NCBI RefSeq assembly: GCF_000158195.2
Contig: NZ_GL987994.1
Location: 244,343-308,342 of the forward strand
DNA from: Fusobacterium mortiferum ATCC 9817
Lineage (GTDB): Bacteria; Fusobacteriota; Fusobacteriia; Fusobacteriales; Fusobacteriaceae
Direction: 5' to 3'
DNA: 64,000 nt
In this document: positions 54,062 through 63,489 of the stretch, piece after piece
Position numbering within the stretch: the first letter of the stretch is position 1
Layout of the letters: every line of letters starts with the position of its first letter
The notes under the pieces: generated by a model
What the model was told of the DNA's origin: nothing
Database searches by the model: none
Seen by the model: the letters and a program-made list of their open reading frames with translations, nothing else
Program-made: the position numbers and the translations under genes

Positions 54062-54139
54062 AGAGTTTAGGCTCTCTATTTTTTTTACACATATTATGGT
54101 ATAATATATGAAAGATAAGAGAAGAAGAGAGGTGTGGAT
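54059..54139 (+). repeat. Spacer repeat 3: terminator, extended -10 promoter, RBS
   Basis: Stem 54059-54065 with 54072-54078, T run, then TGGTATAAT (TATAAT at 54100-54105) and GAGAGGTG. It overlaps the stop of paralogue 2 and drives paralogue 3. Confidence 0.9.
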
Positions 54140-55798
54140 ATGAGACCAATAGCAATAGGAGTATCAGATTTTAGAAATATTATAGCAAACAATTGTTTTT
54201 ATGTGGACAAAACAAAATTTATAGAAGAGCTAGTAAATGATATGACAGCTGTTCATCTGATAACAAGACCAAGAAGATTTGGAAAGACACTAAACCTATC
54301 TATGCTCAAATATTTCTATGATATAGAAGGAAATACTGAAAATAGAAAACTCTTTGATGGACTATATATATCTAACTCTCTAGCAATGTCAGAACAGGGG
54401 AAGTATCCAGTAATATTTTTATCATTTAAAGATGTAAAGGCTGATAGCAGTCTGGAGATGATGGAAAATATAGCAATACTTATGAAAAACCTATATGATA
54501 AATTTGAATATATTAGAGAGAAGTTAAATCAGAGCAACTTAATGGAGTTTGATGAGATTTGGTTAAAGAAAGACAATGCAAATTTAAGAGGTGCTCTTTT
54601 AAATCTATGTAGTTACTTAAAAGAGTATTACAATCAAGATGTAATCTTACTAATAGATGAGTATGACACACCAATGGTATCAGCTTATGAGCATGGATAT
54701 TATGATGAGATAAAGATGTTTTTTACTACCCTATATGGAAGTGCCTTAAAGGAAAACCCAGCTTTGAAAAAAGCAGTACTTACAGGGATAATGAGGATAT
54801 CTAAGGAAAATATCTTCTCTGGGCTAAATAATGTAAAGGTAAACTCAATATTAGAAGATGATTTTGCTGAGTATTTTGGAATAACAGAGAAAGAGGTGGA
54901 GAAATCTCTAATAGAGTATGGATTAGAAGAGAGATTACCAGAGGTACAGAAGTGGTATAATGGATATATCTTTGGTGGGGTGAGAGTCTATAATCCATTT
55001 AGTATAACAAATTTCTTAGATAGAAAAAAAATCATGCCATACTGGGTAAATACTTCAAGCAATACACTAATTAATAAGGTGTTAAAGGAAGCAAGTAGCT
55101 CAATATTTGAAGAGCTATCTAAATTATTTCAAAGAGAAACAATAAATAAAACAATAGATGTATATTCAAATTTTAATGAGCTAAAAAATACAGAGCAAAT
55201 TTGGTATCTACTAACAAATGCTGGATATCTAACACCAGTAGAGGAGATAGATTTTGGAAAGTACAGTATAAGGATACCAAATGAAGAGGTGCACTATTTC
55301 TTTGAAAGAGATTTTATTCGTAATTTTTTAGGAAGCGTAGATAATTTCGATAGAACATTGAGCTATCTATTAGAGGGAGATTTTGATAACTTTACCTATG
55401 AATTAGAAAACATTATGTTAAATAGTGTAAGTTGTTTTGATTTTAATTCTAACTCAAAGGAGAGCCACTACCATGTATTTATCTTAGGAATGCTGTTAGG
55501 ACTTAGAAGAAGATACTACATACACTCTAATAGAGAGGGTGGAAGAGGAAGGTATGACTTAGTAGTAGAGCCAATGGATAAGAGCAAAAATGGACTGGTG
55601 ATAGAGTTTAAGGTGGCAAAAGAAAAAGAGGAGCTAGAGAAAGCAAGTGAGGAAGCCTTAGCTCAGATAGAGGAGAAGAGATACTATGAGGGGCTAAGAG
55701 ATAGAGGAGTAGAGAGGATAATCTTAGTGGGAATATCTTTTTACCAGAGGGATTTTAAGTTACAAGGAAAGATTATAAAGGGAGTTGTTGCAATTTAA
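54140..55798 (+). CDS. AAA-ATPase-like / PD-(D/E)XK protein, tandem paralogue 3
   Basis: 552-residue, more diverged member of the family. It has RPRRFGKTLNLSMLKYF, VILLIDEYDTPMV and the nuclease core GRGRYDLVV followed by LVIEFKVA, so catalytic residues are kept. Only short stretches (for example NRKLFDGLYISNS, MSEQGKYPVIF) match the other two closely. ATG 54140 is the start; GTG 54134 is in the RBS. There is no spacer-type terminator behind it; repeats R1-E and R2 follow. Confidence 0.85.
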   Translation: MRPIAIGVSDFRNIIANNCFYVDKTKFIEELVNDMTAVHLITRPRRFGKTLNLSMLKYFYDIEGNTENRKLFDGLYISNSLAMSEQGKYPVIFLSFKDVKADSSLEMMENIAILMKNLYDKFEYIREKLNQSNLMEFDEIWLKKDNANLRGALLNLCSYLKEYYNQDVILLIDEYDTPMVSAYEHGYYDEIKMFFTTLYGSALKENPALKKAVLTGIMRISKENIFSGLNNVKVNSILEDDFAEYFGITEKEVEKSLIEYGLEERLPEVQKWYNGYIFGGVRVYNPFSITNFLDRKKIMPYWVNTSSNTLINKVLKEASSSIFEELSKLFQRETINKTIDVYSNFNELKNTEQIWYLLTNAGYLTPVEEIDFGKYSIRIPNEEVHYFFERDFIRNFLGSVDNFDRTLSYLLEGDFDNFTYELENIMLNSVSCFDFNSNSKESHYHVFILGMLLGLRRRYYIHSNREGGRGRYDLVVEPMDKSKNGLVIEFKVAKEKEELEKASEEALAQIEEKRYYEGLRDRGVERIILVGISFYQRDFKLQGKIIKGVVAI

Positions 55799-55819
55799 GA
55801 AATTAAAGTTATTATAAAT

Positions 55820-55974
55820 AATTCAAGAATGACTTTCGTTCGAAGAATAAAGAGCAAGTAGGCTTATCTCACTAAAAACACAAAACTCGTTTCACTCAAA
55901 CAGTTGTGTTTTTTAGTGTTCGATTTCGCTGACTTGCTCTACTTATTCTCCTCAATCTTCGTCATTCTTGAATT
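55820..55974. repeat. R1 element, copy E: nested palindrome
   Basis: AATTCAAGAATGAC (55820-55833) and its complement GTCATTCTTGAATT (55961-55974) form the outer arms. Inside are GAATAAAGAGCAAGTAGGC against CTTGCTCTACTTATTC, and the core CTCGTTTCACTCAAAC with stem AAACACAA/TTGTGTTT. The orientation is opposite to copy A. Confidence 0.82.
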
Positions 55975-55996
55975 TTATTCTCTCTCCTAGTAAATT

Positions 55997-56143
55997 TCTT
56001 AAATTGAAATCAGGGGAAAAGAAGAGTAAAGGAAAAGGGAAAAAATTTACTGTAATGAGCATTGCGTAAGCACTAGCGATTGGAAGTAAACTTTTTTCCT
56101 TTTATATTGTTAAATATTTTTATTTTTTGATTTCAATTTAAGA
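55997..56143. repeat. R2 element, copy 2: inverted relative to copy 1
   Basis: Perfect 16-bp terminal inverted repeats lie at 55997-56012 and 56128-56143. The interior, read on the minus strand, matches copy 1 almost base for base. The right end overlaps the last codons and the stop of the EamA gene (stop at 56138-56140), so the repeat supplies the end of that coding frame. Confidence 0.85.
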
Positions 56144-57046
56144 ATTTGCAACAGCCTCTTTCAAACTAAGTATAGCTAAAGCAATTAAAGTAATAACTAA
56201 TCCAACTAAAGATAAAATAGTGGGAATCTCATTATAGAATATAAGGCCAAATACAGTAGCAGCTATAGGTTCACAAGAGCAAAGTATAGATGCCTTACCA
56301 GTGTCCATATATTTCAAAGAGATAGTGTAAAGAGCATATGGAAATATACAGGTACAAAGGGAGTGTGCCAACATAAAAATTGACATCTCCAAAGGGCTAC
56401 TACTGATTATCTCCCCTACAAATCTCCAATCATTCATAGGAAAAAGAACTATGGTAATAGCCACAGTACTATATAGTGTTATAGTAAGAGCATCATATTT
56501 TTTCTCCATAGCAATTTTAGAAAAAATACTATATAAAGAGTAGAAAATAGCAGCAAAAAGTCCTACCACTATCCCTTTAAATGACCAATGCATAGTAGAG
56601 GCACTTTCAAAAACACCACTAGCCAAGGCACAACCTAAGATAGCTAAAAGCATACAAAATACTTTTGTACCTGTAATCTTCTCTTTAAATAGAAAAAATG
56701 AGAATATTACAACAAATATAGGTGCTAGGCTTAAAAGTACAGCTGATAGTGAAAGAGATAGCTCTGTGATAGAGTAGTTATAGCTGAGATTTAATCCCAA
56801 AGTACCAAGGACACCAGCTCCAAAAAATACCCAAATATCTTTAAGCTTTATGTAGAAAAGTTTTTTATCAGCTACAAAGAGCCAAAAGATAAGTATAGGT
56901 AGAGCTAGAAAGACTCTTAAAAATACAACAGAGTAGCTATCTATTCCCAATTCAATCAATCTTCTTATAAATATTCACCCTGAACCAAAAAATATTCCAG
57001 ATAAGATAGGAAAGATAGAGATAAAATTATTAGTTTTTTTAATCAT
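56138..57046 (-). pseudogene. EamA/DMT-family transporter gene with an in-frame TGA
   Basis: Reading from ATG 57046, with RBS GGGGAGA and a good promoter, codon 24 is TGA (56975-56977), in the context FFGSG-stop-IFIRRL where the family usually has Trp. After it the frame continues for 278 codons with ten predicted helices and two EamA halves, a normal length of about 302 residues. A TTG at 56959 could restart translation without the first helix. EamA proteins export metabolites or amino acids. A TGG to TGA mutation is the simplest explanation; a sequencing error is possible. Confidence 0.85.
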
Positions 57047-57088
57047 AATGATGTTTCTCCCCTTGTTATTAAAATATATACCTTTGAT

Positions 57089-57117
57089 ATTATAGTATTA
57101 CTTTTTACAAATATCAA
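57089..57117 (-). promoter_or_regulatory. Promoter of the EamA gene
   Basis: On the minus strand TTGATA (57112-57117) and TATAAT (57089-57094) are 17 bp apart, some 40 bp before ATG 57046. Promoter and RBS are intact although the gene is interrupted. Confidence 0.75.
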
Positions 57118-57146
57118 GTTTTTCTCTTCTAATCTCCAATGCTATA

Positions 57147-57175
57147 TTGAAAAAATGTCATAAATATGGTAAAAT
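57147..57175 (+). promoter_or_regulatory. Promoter of dusB-mutS-lpt operon
   Basis: TTGAAA (57147-57152) and TAAAAT (57170-57175) are 17 bp apart, 48 bp before dusB. It is divergent from the EamA promoter. Confidence 0.65.
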
Positions 57176-57222
57176 TTTTAGATTGAGATATCTTTTCAAT
57201 AAGAGATGGAGGAATAAAATTT

Positions 57223-58179
57223 ATGACGAAAATATATATAGCTCCAATAGCTGGAGTTACAGATTATACGTATAGAGGAATATTGAAAGAGTTTAATCCA
57301 GATATGCTATTTACAGAGATGGTAAGTATCAATGCTATGGAGTGTGCTTCTGAAAAAACTCTAAAGGTTATTCTAAGACTTAGAGAGGGAGATTCTGTAC
57401 AGCTGTTTGGTAAGGATATTCCAAAGATGGTAGAGAGTGCAAAGTTTGTAGAGAGATTAGGAGTTAAGCATATAGATATCAACTCTGGATGTCCTATGAA
57501 AAAAATTACAAGTAATGGGTATGGTTCAGCACTTATGGCAAATCCAGAGCATATAAAGGCTATGTTATCAGAGTTAAGAAGTGCTTTAAATGATGATACA
57601 GGATTATCTATAAAGATAAGAGCTGGATATAAGGAGTTTAAAAACCCTGTGGAGATAGCAAAAATTGCTGAAGAGGTAGGATGTAAACATATCACTGTCC
57701 ACGGAAGAACTAGAGAGCAGATGTATACTGGTAAAGCTGACTGGAGTATAATCAAAGCTGTAAAGGAGAGTGTAGGTATTCCTGTAATAGGAAATGGAGA
57801 TATATTTACAGCAGAGGATGCCAAAGAGAGAATAGATTATTCTGGAGTAGATGGAATAATGTTAGCTAGAGGAATATTTGGAAATCCTTGGTTAATAAGA
57901 GATATTAGAGAGTATTTAGAGTATGGGAAAATTTTAAATCCTGTAACTCCATTAGATAGAATAAATATGGCAATAGAGCATACTAGAAGAACTCAGATAG
58001 AGCATCCAGAGAGAGATTTTATATTTGAGCTTAGAAAACATATTTGTTGGTATTTAAAAGGTATAAGAAACTCAAATCCAATCAAGGATAAGATAAATCA
58101 TACAGATAAGTATGAAGAGGTATTGGAGTTACTGAATATATTAAAAGTGGGAATTGAGCAAGAGGGAGTTGAAGAGTAA
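57223..58179 (+). CDS. dusB: tRNA-dihydrouridine synthase
   Basis: 318-residue FMN enzyme that reduces uridine in the D-loop of tRNA. The TIM-barrel motifs are IAPIAGVTDYTYR at the N-terminus, the catalytic Cys in INSGCPMKKI, RAGYKE, HGRTREQMYTG, and the FMN-phosphate site GNGDIF and GIMLARGIFGNPWL. It resembles DusB most, but subfamily assignment without a tree is tentative. Its stop overlaps the mutS start by one base. Confidence 0.92.
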   Translation: MTKIYIAPIAGVTDYTYRGILKEFNPDMLFTEMVSINAMECASEKTLKVILRLREGDSVQLFGKDIPKMVESAKFVERLGVKHIDINSGCPMKKITSNGYGSALMANPEHIKAMLSELRSALNDDTGLSIKIRAGYKEFKNPVEIAKIAEEVGCKHITVHGRTREQMYTGKADWSIIKAVKESVGIPVIGNGDIFTAEDAKERIDYSGVDGIMLARGIFGNPWLIRDIREYLEYGKILNPVTPLDRINMAIEHTRRTQIEHPERDFIFELRKHICWYLKGIRNSNPIKDKINHTDKYEEVLELLNILKVGIEQEGVEE

Positions 58180-60790
58180 TGGCAGAAACGCCACTTATGA
58201 GTCAGTACAGAGAGATAAAATCTCAATACACTGACAGTATACTATTTTTTAGGCTTGGGGATTTTTATGAGATGTTTTTTGAGGATGCAGTTACAGCATC
58301 AAAGGAGCTAGGACTTACTCTTACTAGTAGAAATAGAGAAAAGGGAATAGATGTGCCACTAGCAGGGATACCCTATCACTCTGTGGCTTCATATATAGCA
58401 AAGTTAGTAAATAAAGGATACAAGGTAGCTATATGTGACCAAGTAGAAGACCCAAAGGCAGCTAAAGGAATAGTAAAAAGAGAGGTAACAAGGGTAATAA
58501 CTCCAGGAACTATAATTGATACAGATTTTCTTGACGAGAAGAGTAATAACTACCTAATGGGAATAAAGATAACAGATGAGGTAGGAGCCATAGCTTATAT
58601 AGATATTACTACTGGAGAGTTTAAGGCTAGTGAGATAGTTGGAGAGGATATTTTGTTTAGACTTCTAGGGGAGATAAACAAGATAGCTCCTAAGGAGATA
58701 CTACTAGATGAAAAAACTTATGACAGCTATATAGATGAGTTTAAAAAACACAACTCTCTCAGTGATATAAAATTTACTAAAACTGTAGAGAGAAGAAAGG
58801 CTGAAGATTATCTAAAGGATTATTTTAAGGTAATATCTTTAGAGAGCTTTGGAATGAAGGATAAAAAATCAGCTATTACAGTATCTACAATGGTATTAGA
58901 GTATGTTGTAGACTTACAAAAGGGAAAAGAACTACCTATTACCAATATAAGCTATGTAAATAGTGAAAATGTAATGGAGCTAAATATAACTACTCAAAGA
59001 AATCTGGATATAATAGATAATCAGAGAGAGAAAAATAGTGCAGGAACTCTACTTTGGGTAATGGATAACTGTATGACCTCTATGGGAAGTAGACTGCTTA
59101 AGAAATTTATAAAAAATCCTCTTTTAGATGTAGAGAAGATAAAAGAGAGACAAAAAGATGTGGGATTTTTTATAGAAAATGTACTTCTTAGAGAGGAGAT
59201 AAGAGAAAAATTAAAGGATATCTATGATATAGAGAGAATAATAGGAAAGCTTATCTTAGAGACAGAAAATGGAAGGGATTTAATAGCACTTAAGACTTCG
59301 ATAAAAAACTCTTTGGAGATTTATAAGCTTTTAAAAGGAAATCCTCTTTTTGAGATAGAGGTAAAAACTCTTATAGAGATTTATAATATGATAGAGAAGG
59401 CTATTGTAGATGAGCCACCATTTTCTATAAGAGAGGGAGGAGTAATAAAATCTGGGTATAACTCTGATTTAGATGAGTTACACAATATCTCTAAAGATGG
59501 AAAAGATTATATCTTAGAGATAGAGAAAGAACAGGAATAAAGGGGCTAAAGATAAAATATAACAAGGTATTTGGATATTTTATTGAGGTAACTAAGGCAA
59601 ATACATCTCTAGTACCAGAGGACTATATCAGAAAACAGACTCTAGCCAATGCAGAGAGATACATAGTTGCAGATCTAAAAGAGTATGAGGAAAAAGTACT
59701 GAATGCCAAGGAGAGAATAGAGTCTTTAGAGTACTATCTATTTAAAAAGTTGACAACAGAGATAAAAAAATATAGAGAGGAATTACAAAATCTAGCCTAT
59801 AAGGTAGCTTATCTAGATGTAATTACAGATTTTGCTCATATAGCTGTAAAAAACTCCTATGTACAACCAGAGGTAAATGATGGGGAGGATATAGAGATAA
59901 TAGCAGGAAGACATCCAGTAGTAGAAAAGCTTATACCAGCTGGGGAGTTTGTAAAAAATAATATAGTCTTTGATGATAAGAGAGAGATAATAATCCTCAC
60001 TGGTCCAAATATGTCTGGTAAATCTACCTATATGAAGCAGACAGCTCTTATAATAATAATGGCACATATAGGTTCATATGTTCCAGCTAACTATGCAAAA
60101 ATTGGACTTGTGGATAAAATATTTACAAGGGTAGGAGCTAGTGACGATCTGCTTACTGGACAATCTACATTTATGTTGGAGATGAGTGAGGTAGCTAATA
60201 TAGTAAATAGTGCTACAAAAAAATCTTTTATTATCTTAGATGAGATAGGAAGAGGGACATCTACCTTTGATGGTATCTCAATAGCCACTGCTATCACTGA
60301 GTATATCCACGAAAAAATTGGAGCTAAGACAATATTTGCTACACACTACCACGAACTTACTCAACTAGAAGAGAAGCTTGAAAAAGCTGAAAACTTTAGG
60401 ATAGAGGTAAAGGAAGATGAGAATGAGATAATTTTCCTAAGAGAGATAGTAAAAGGTGGAGCAGATAAGTCTTATGGAATAGAGGTAGCAAGACTTGCAG
60501 GACTACCTAAGGAGATACTAGATAGGTCAAAGGCTATTTTAAAAAGATTAGAGGAGAGAAAGGAGATAGTTGAAAAAAATCTAGGTGGAGAACAGCTACT
60601 TCTTTTTGGAAATATGGCTCCTAAAGAGGGAGAGTGTCAATGTAAAAAGGAATCTCTAAAAGGGAAGGAGCTAACAAAAGAGCAAAAAATAGTGATGAGG
60701 GTACTAGATGAGATAGAACCAGAGAGATTAACACCATTAGAAGCATTGTTAAAACTGAATGAGTTGAAAAAAATATTGAATGGGAGTTAA
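58179..60790 (+). pseudogene. mutS: DNA mismatch repair protein MutS, frameshifted
   Basis: The full gene would encode about 870 residues. The first frame (58179-59540) gives domains I-III: the mismatch-recognition FYEMFFEDA motif (the F-x-E of MutS) is intact, and reading stops after ILEIEKEQE. The second frame is open from about 59522 to 60790 and continues the family sequence without a gap (RERTGIKGLKIKYNKVFGYF, then Walker A GPNMSGKSTY, DEIGRGTSTFDG and ATHYHEL). One base is missing at about 59523-59530, in a GAGAAAGAACAGG context. Hence a single-base deletion breaks the gene before the clamp and ATPase; an assembly error is an alternative. Confidence 0.88.
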
Positions 60791-60793
60791 AAT

Positions 60794-63478
60794 ATGAATA
60801 AGAAAAAGATAGTTTATGGAATTATTTTTATTGTAGTAATTGTGTTGGGATATCTTAACTATTTTGGAGATGAGGGAGAGCTAGGAAAGACAGAGCAAGT
60901 AATAGAGACTAGCAATGTAACCTATAAAAATGAAGACTATGTGGTGGAAGCTCAGCTACAAAAGGATTATATAAAAGAGAATGAAACAGGATTTGAAAAA
61001 GCAAAAGCTAAGGTAAATGATATGCTTATCAGTGGAGATAATGTCTTTATTGATAAGGTAAGAAACTTAGCTTTAAAAAACAATATCCTTGGAATAAGTC
61101 CTAATGGGTGGAGCTTTAAGGCAGAGAGTGTAGATTATAATAAGTTAAAAGATGAGATAAAATCTACTACTGGAGTAACTGCTATCAATGAGGAGCAGGG
61201 AATAAAAATCTCTGGGCAAAACTTTACTACTGACTCAAAGATGAGCTATATAGAGTTGACTCAAGATGTAGTACTAGAAAATGAAAGTATAGCTCTAAAG
61301 GGGGATAAGGGTGAGTATGATGATTTGACTAAGATAGTAGTACTTTCTAATAATATCACTCTTGAGGGTAGAGGAGAAAATGTAGGTTTAGTAGATGGAC
61401 ACTTTAAAACTTTAAGATATAATTCAGATAGTAGAATATTAGAAGCTTGGGAACCTTTTGATACAACTTACAAAGAGGTAAAGTTATCAGCAGAATCTCT
61501 ATATTTCAAAGAGGATACAGAGGCATTAAAAGTTTCTAAAAATGTTGTAATAGAGGCAAATGGATTTAAAATCTATGTGGATAGAGTGGACAAAGCTGGA
61601 AATAGTAATATATTAAAAATTGCTGGTAAGATAAAAGGTAGTGATGGAACTTATTCCTTTGAGGGAGATAAGGGAGAGTACAATACTGAGAGTAAAGTCT
61701 TGACTATCTTAGGAAATATAAAGGGAAGCTCTACTAAGGGAGAGAAAATAGCAGGAGATAGATTGGTATATGATACTAACAGCAAGCTTATGACTCTCTC
61801 TGGAGATAAAAATGTAAAATACTCGTCAGCAGATGGAGAGCTAATTACAAAAGTTTTCAACTATAATAGTGAAACAAAAGAGATGAGTACAAGTGGAGCT
61901 TACACTTTCTCTGGAACTAAGTATGAAAGTAAGGGAAAAAATCTTTATTACAACGGAGAGAGTAAAGATGTAAAGATAACTGAGGGTTATCTGTTAGATA
62001 AAGAGAAAAAGCAAAGACTTAGTGGAGATAAGATAGCCTATAATACAGATACACAGGATAGCTCTGTAATAGGAAAAGCCTTTATGGAAGATGAAAAATA
62101 TTCTCTTTCAAGTGAGAGTATCATCTATACAGGAGCAGATAAAAATGCTAAAATAAATGGTAACTATATAGTAAAAGCTCAAGATAGTGGAATGAAATTT
62201 CAAGGAAAAGATGCTACTTATAACCAAGAGAGTGGAGAGTTTTTAAGTGCTGGTAGTGTAAAATTACAAAATGAAAACTATATAGCTAATGGAACTGATC
62301 TTACTTATAATACAAAAACTGGATTGGGAAAATTGGGAAGTAGTATAGAGATAGTAAATCCTAAAGACAATATAAGAATAACTGGGGATACTTTCTCTTT
62401 CAAAAATGGGGAGTATTTAGAGATAGCTGGAAATCTTCATATGGAAGGGGAAGATGTCATTGTAGATTCTGAGAGAGCTAGATATAGTTTAAAAGATAAA
62501 AATATCTATATTCCAGAAAAAATAGATTTTAAGTCAAAAGATGGCAAAACTTATGGTATAATGAGTAAAGGAGTTTATTATACAGAGAGTTCAAAATTTG
62601 TTGGAGATAATTTCAATGGTAAGAGTAATACAGCTACTCTTACAAGTAGAAAGATGACATATTTCTCTCAAGGAGAAAAAGCTCTATTCCAAGGTAAAGT
62701 GGTCATGAAGGACACTGACTCTACATTTAGAGGAGAGAGTGTGGAATATTATCCTAAAACAGAAACAGTAAAATCTTTAGAGAAGTATACTATTAATTAT
62801 AAAGATTTTACATTTAAAGGGGATAATGGAGTTTTCAATAATAAAAGTGGAATATTAGATGGAAATAGATCTGATATTACAACTGCAAATGGAGATAGAT
62901 TTATCTCTGATAAAGTTCATGGAAACTTAAATGAGATGATAATGGATTTTACTGGTAATGTAAATGGACATGTAAATGACAATGGAGTTATCACTACATT
63001 TAGTGGAGAATTTTCAAGAGTATACTTCAAAAATAGTGGAAAATATGAGATACTAAGAAGTGAAGTAAGAGAGAATGCTGTCTTTATTCAAGGGGATAAA
63101 AAGCTTAAATCTGACTATATAGAGATAGATTCTAATAGAAGATTAGTTTTCTCTAAAGAGAATACAGAGCTTACATTAGTTGATGCAGTCAATGGAGAGA
63201 CAGTTATAAAATCGGCAGTTGCTGAGGTAGACATAGATAAGGATATGGCTACACTTATAGGAAATGTACAGATTAAAAATAATAACTCTGAATATGGACT
63301 AACTAATGTAACTGCAGATAGAGGAATAATTAGACAAAAAGCTGGAACTGTGGAGTTAATAGGTCATGTGGAGATTGAAAATAATGAGTCAATAGTTCAA
63401 GCAGACAGAGGAATATATGATATGAACAGTAAGAAGATAAAAGCCTCTGGAAATGTCTATGTAGACTACAAAAAATAA
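60794..63478 (+). CDS. Giant LptC/LptA-like LPS-transport protein (OstA repeats)
   Basis: 894-residue protein with a single N-terminal membrane anchor (IVYGIIFIVVIVLGYLNYF) and a periplasmic body of about 870 residues built of short beta-strand repeats (for instance LSGDKIAYNTDTQ, FKGDNGVFNNKSG, VQADRGIYDMNSKKI). The anchor plus first domain match LptC, the rest the OstA/LptA beta-jellyroll family. LptA and LptC of Proteobacteria are under 200 residues each, so the whole LPS bridge may be one polypeptide here. lptB follows 11 bp later, supporting an LPS export role. Confidence 0.85.
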   Translation: MNKKKIVYGIIFIVVIVLGYLNYFGDEGELGKTEQVIETSNVTYKNEDYVVEAQLQKDYIKENETGFEKAKAKVNDMLISGDNVFIDKVRNLALKNNILGISPNGWSFKAESVDYNKLKDEIKSTTGVTAINEEQGIKISGQNFTTDSKMSYIELTQDVVLENESIALKGDKGEYDDLTKIVVLSNNITLEGRGENVGLVDGHFKTLRYNSDSRILEAWEPFDTTYKEVKLSAESLYFKEDTEALKVSKNVVIEANGFKIYVDRVDKAGNSNILKIAGKIKGSDGTYSFEGDKGEYNTESKVLTILGNIKGSSTKGEKIAGDRLVYDTNSKLMTLSGDKNVKYSSADGELITKVFNYNSETKEMSTSGAYTFSGTKYESKGKNLYYNGESKDVKITEGYLLDKEKKQRLSGDKIAYNTDTQDSSVIGKAFMEDEKYSLSSESIIYTGADKNAKINGNYIVKAQDSGMKFQGKDATYNQESGEFLSAGSVKLQNENYIANGTDLTYNTKTGLGKLGSSIEIVNPKDNIRITGDTFSFKNGEYLEIAGNLHMEGEDVIVDSERARYSLKDKNIYIPEKIDFKSKDGKTYGIMSKGVYYTESSKFVGDNFNGKSNTATLTSRKMTYFSQGEKALFQGKVVMKDTDSTFRGESVEYYPKTETVKSLEKYTINYKDFTFKGDNGVFNNKSGILDGNRSDITTANGDRFISDKVHGNLNEMIMDFTGNVNGHVNDNGVITTFSGEFSRVYFKNSGKYEILRSEVRENAVFIQGDKKLKSDYIEIDSNRRLVFSKENTELTLVDAVNGETVIKSAVAEVDIDKDMATLIGNVQIKNNNSEYGLTNVTADRGIIRQKAGTVELIGHVEIENNESIVQADRGIYDMNSKKIKASGNVYVDYKK

Positions 63479-63489
63479 GGAGATAAAGT

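Noticed and set aside
59541-59749. Gap between two MutS pieces as an intergenic region
   Set aside because: The alternative frame is open through it and encodes conserved MutS sequence; one frameshifted gene explains everything.
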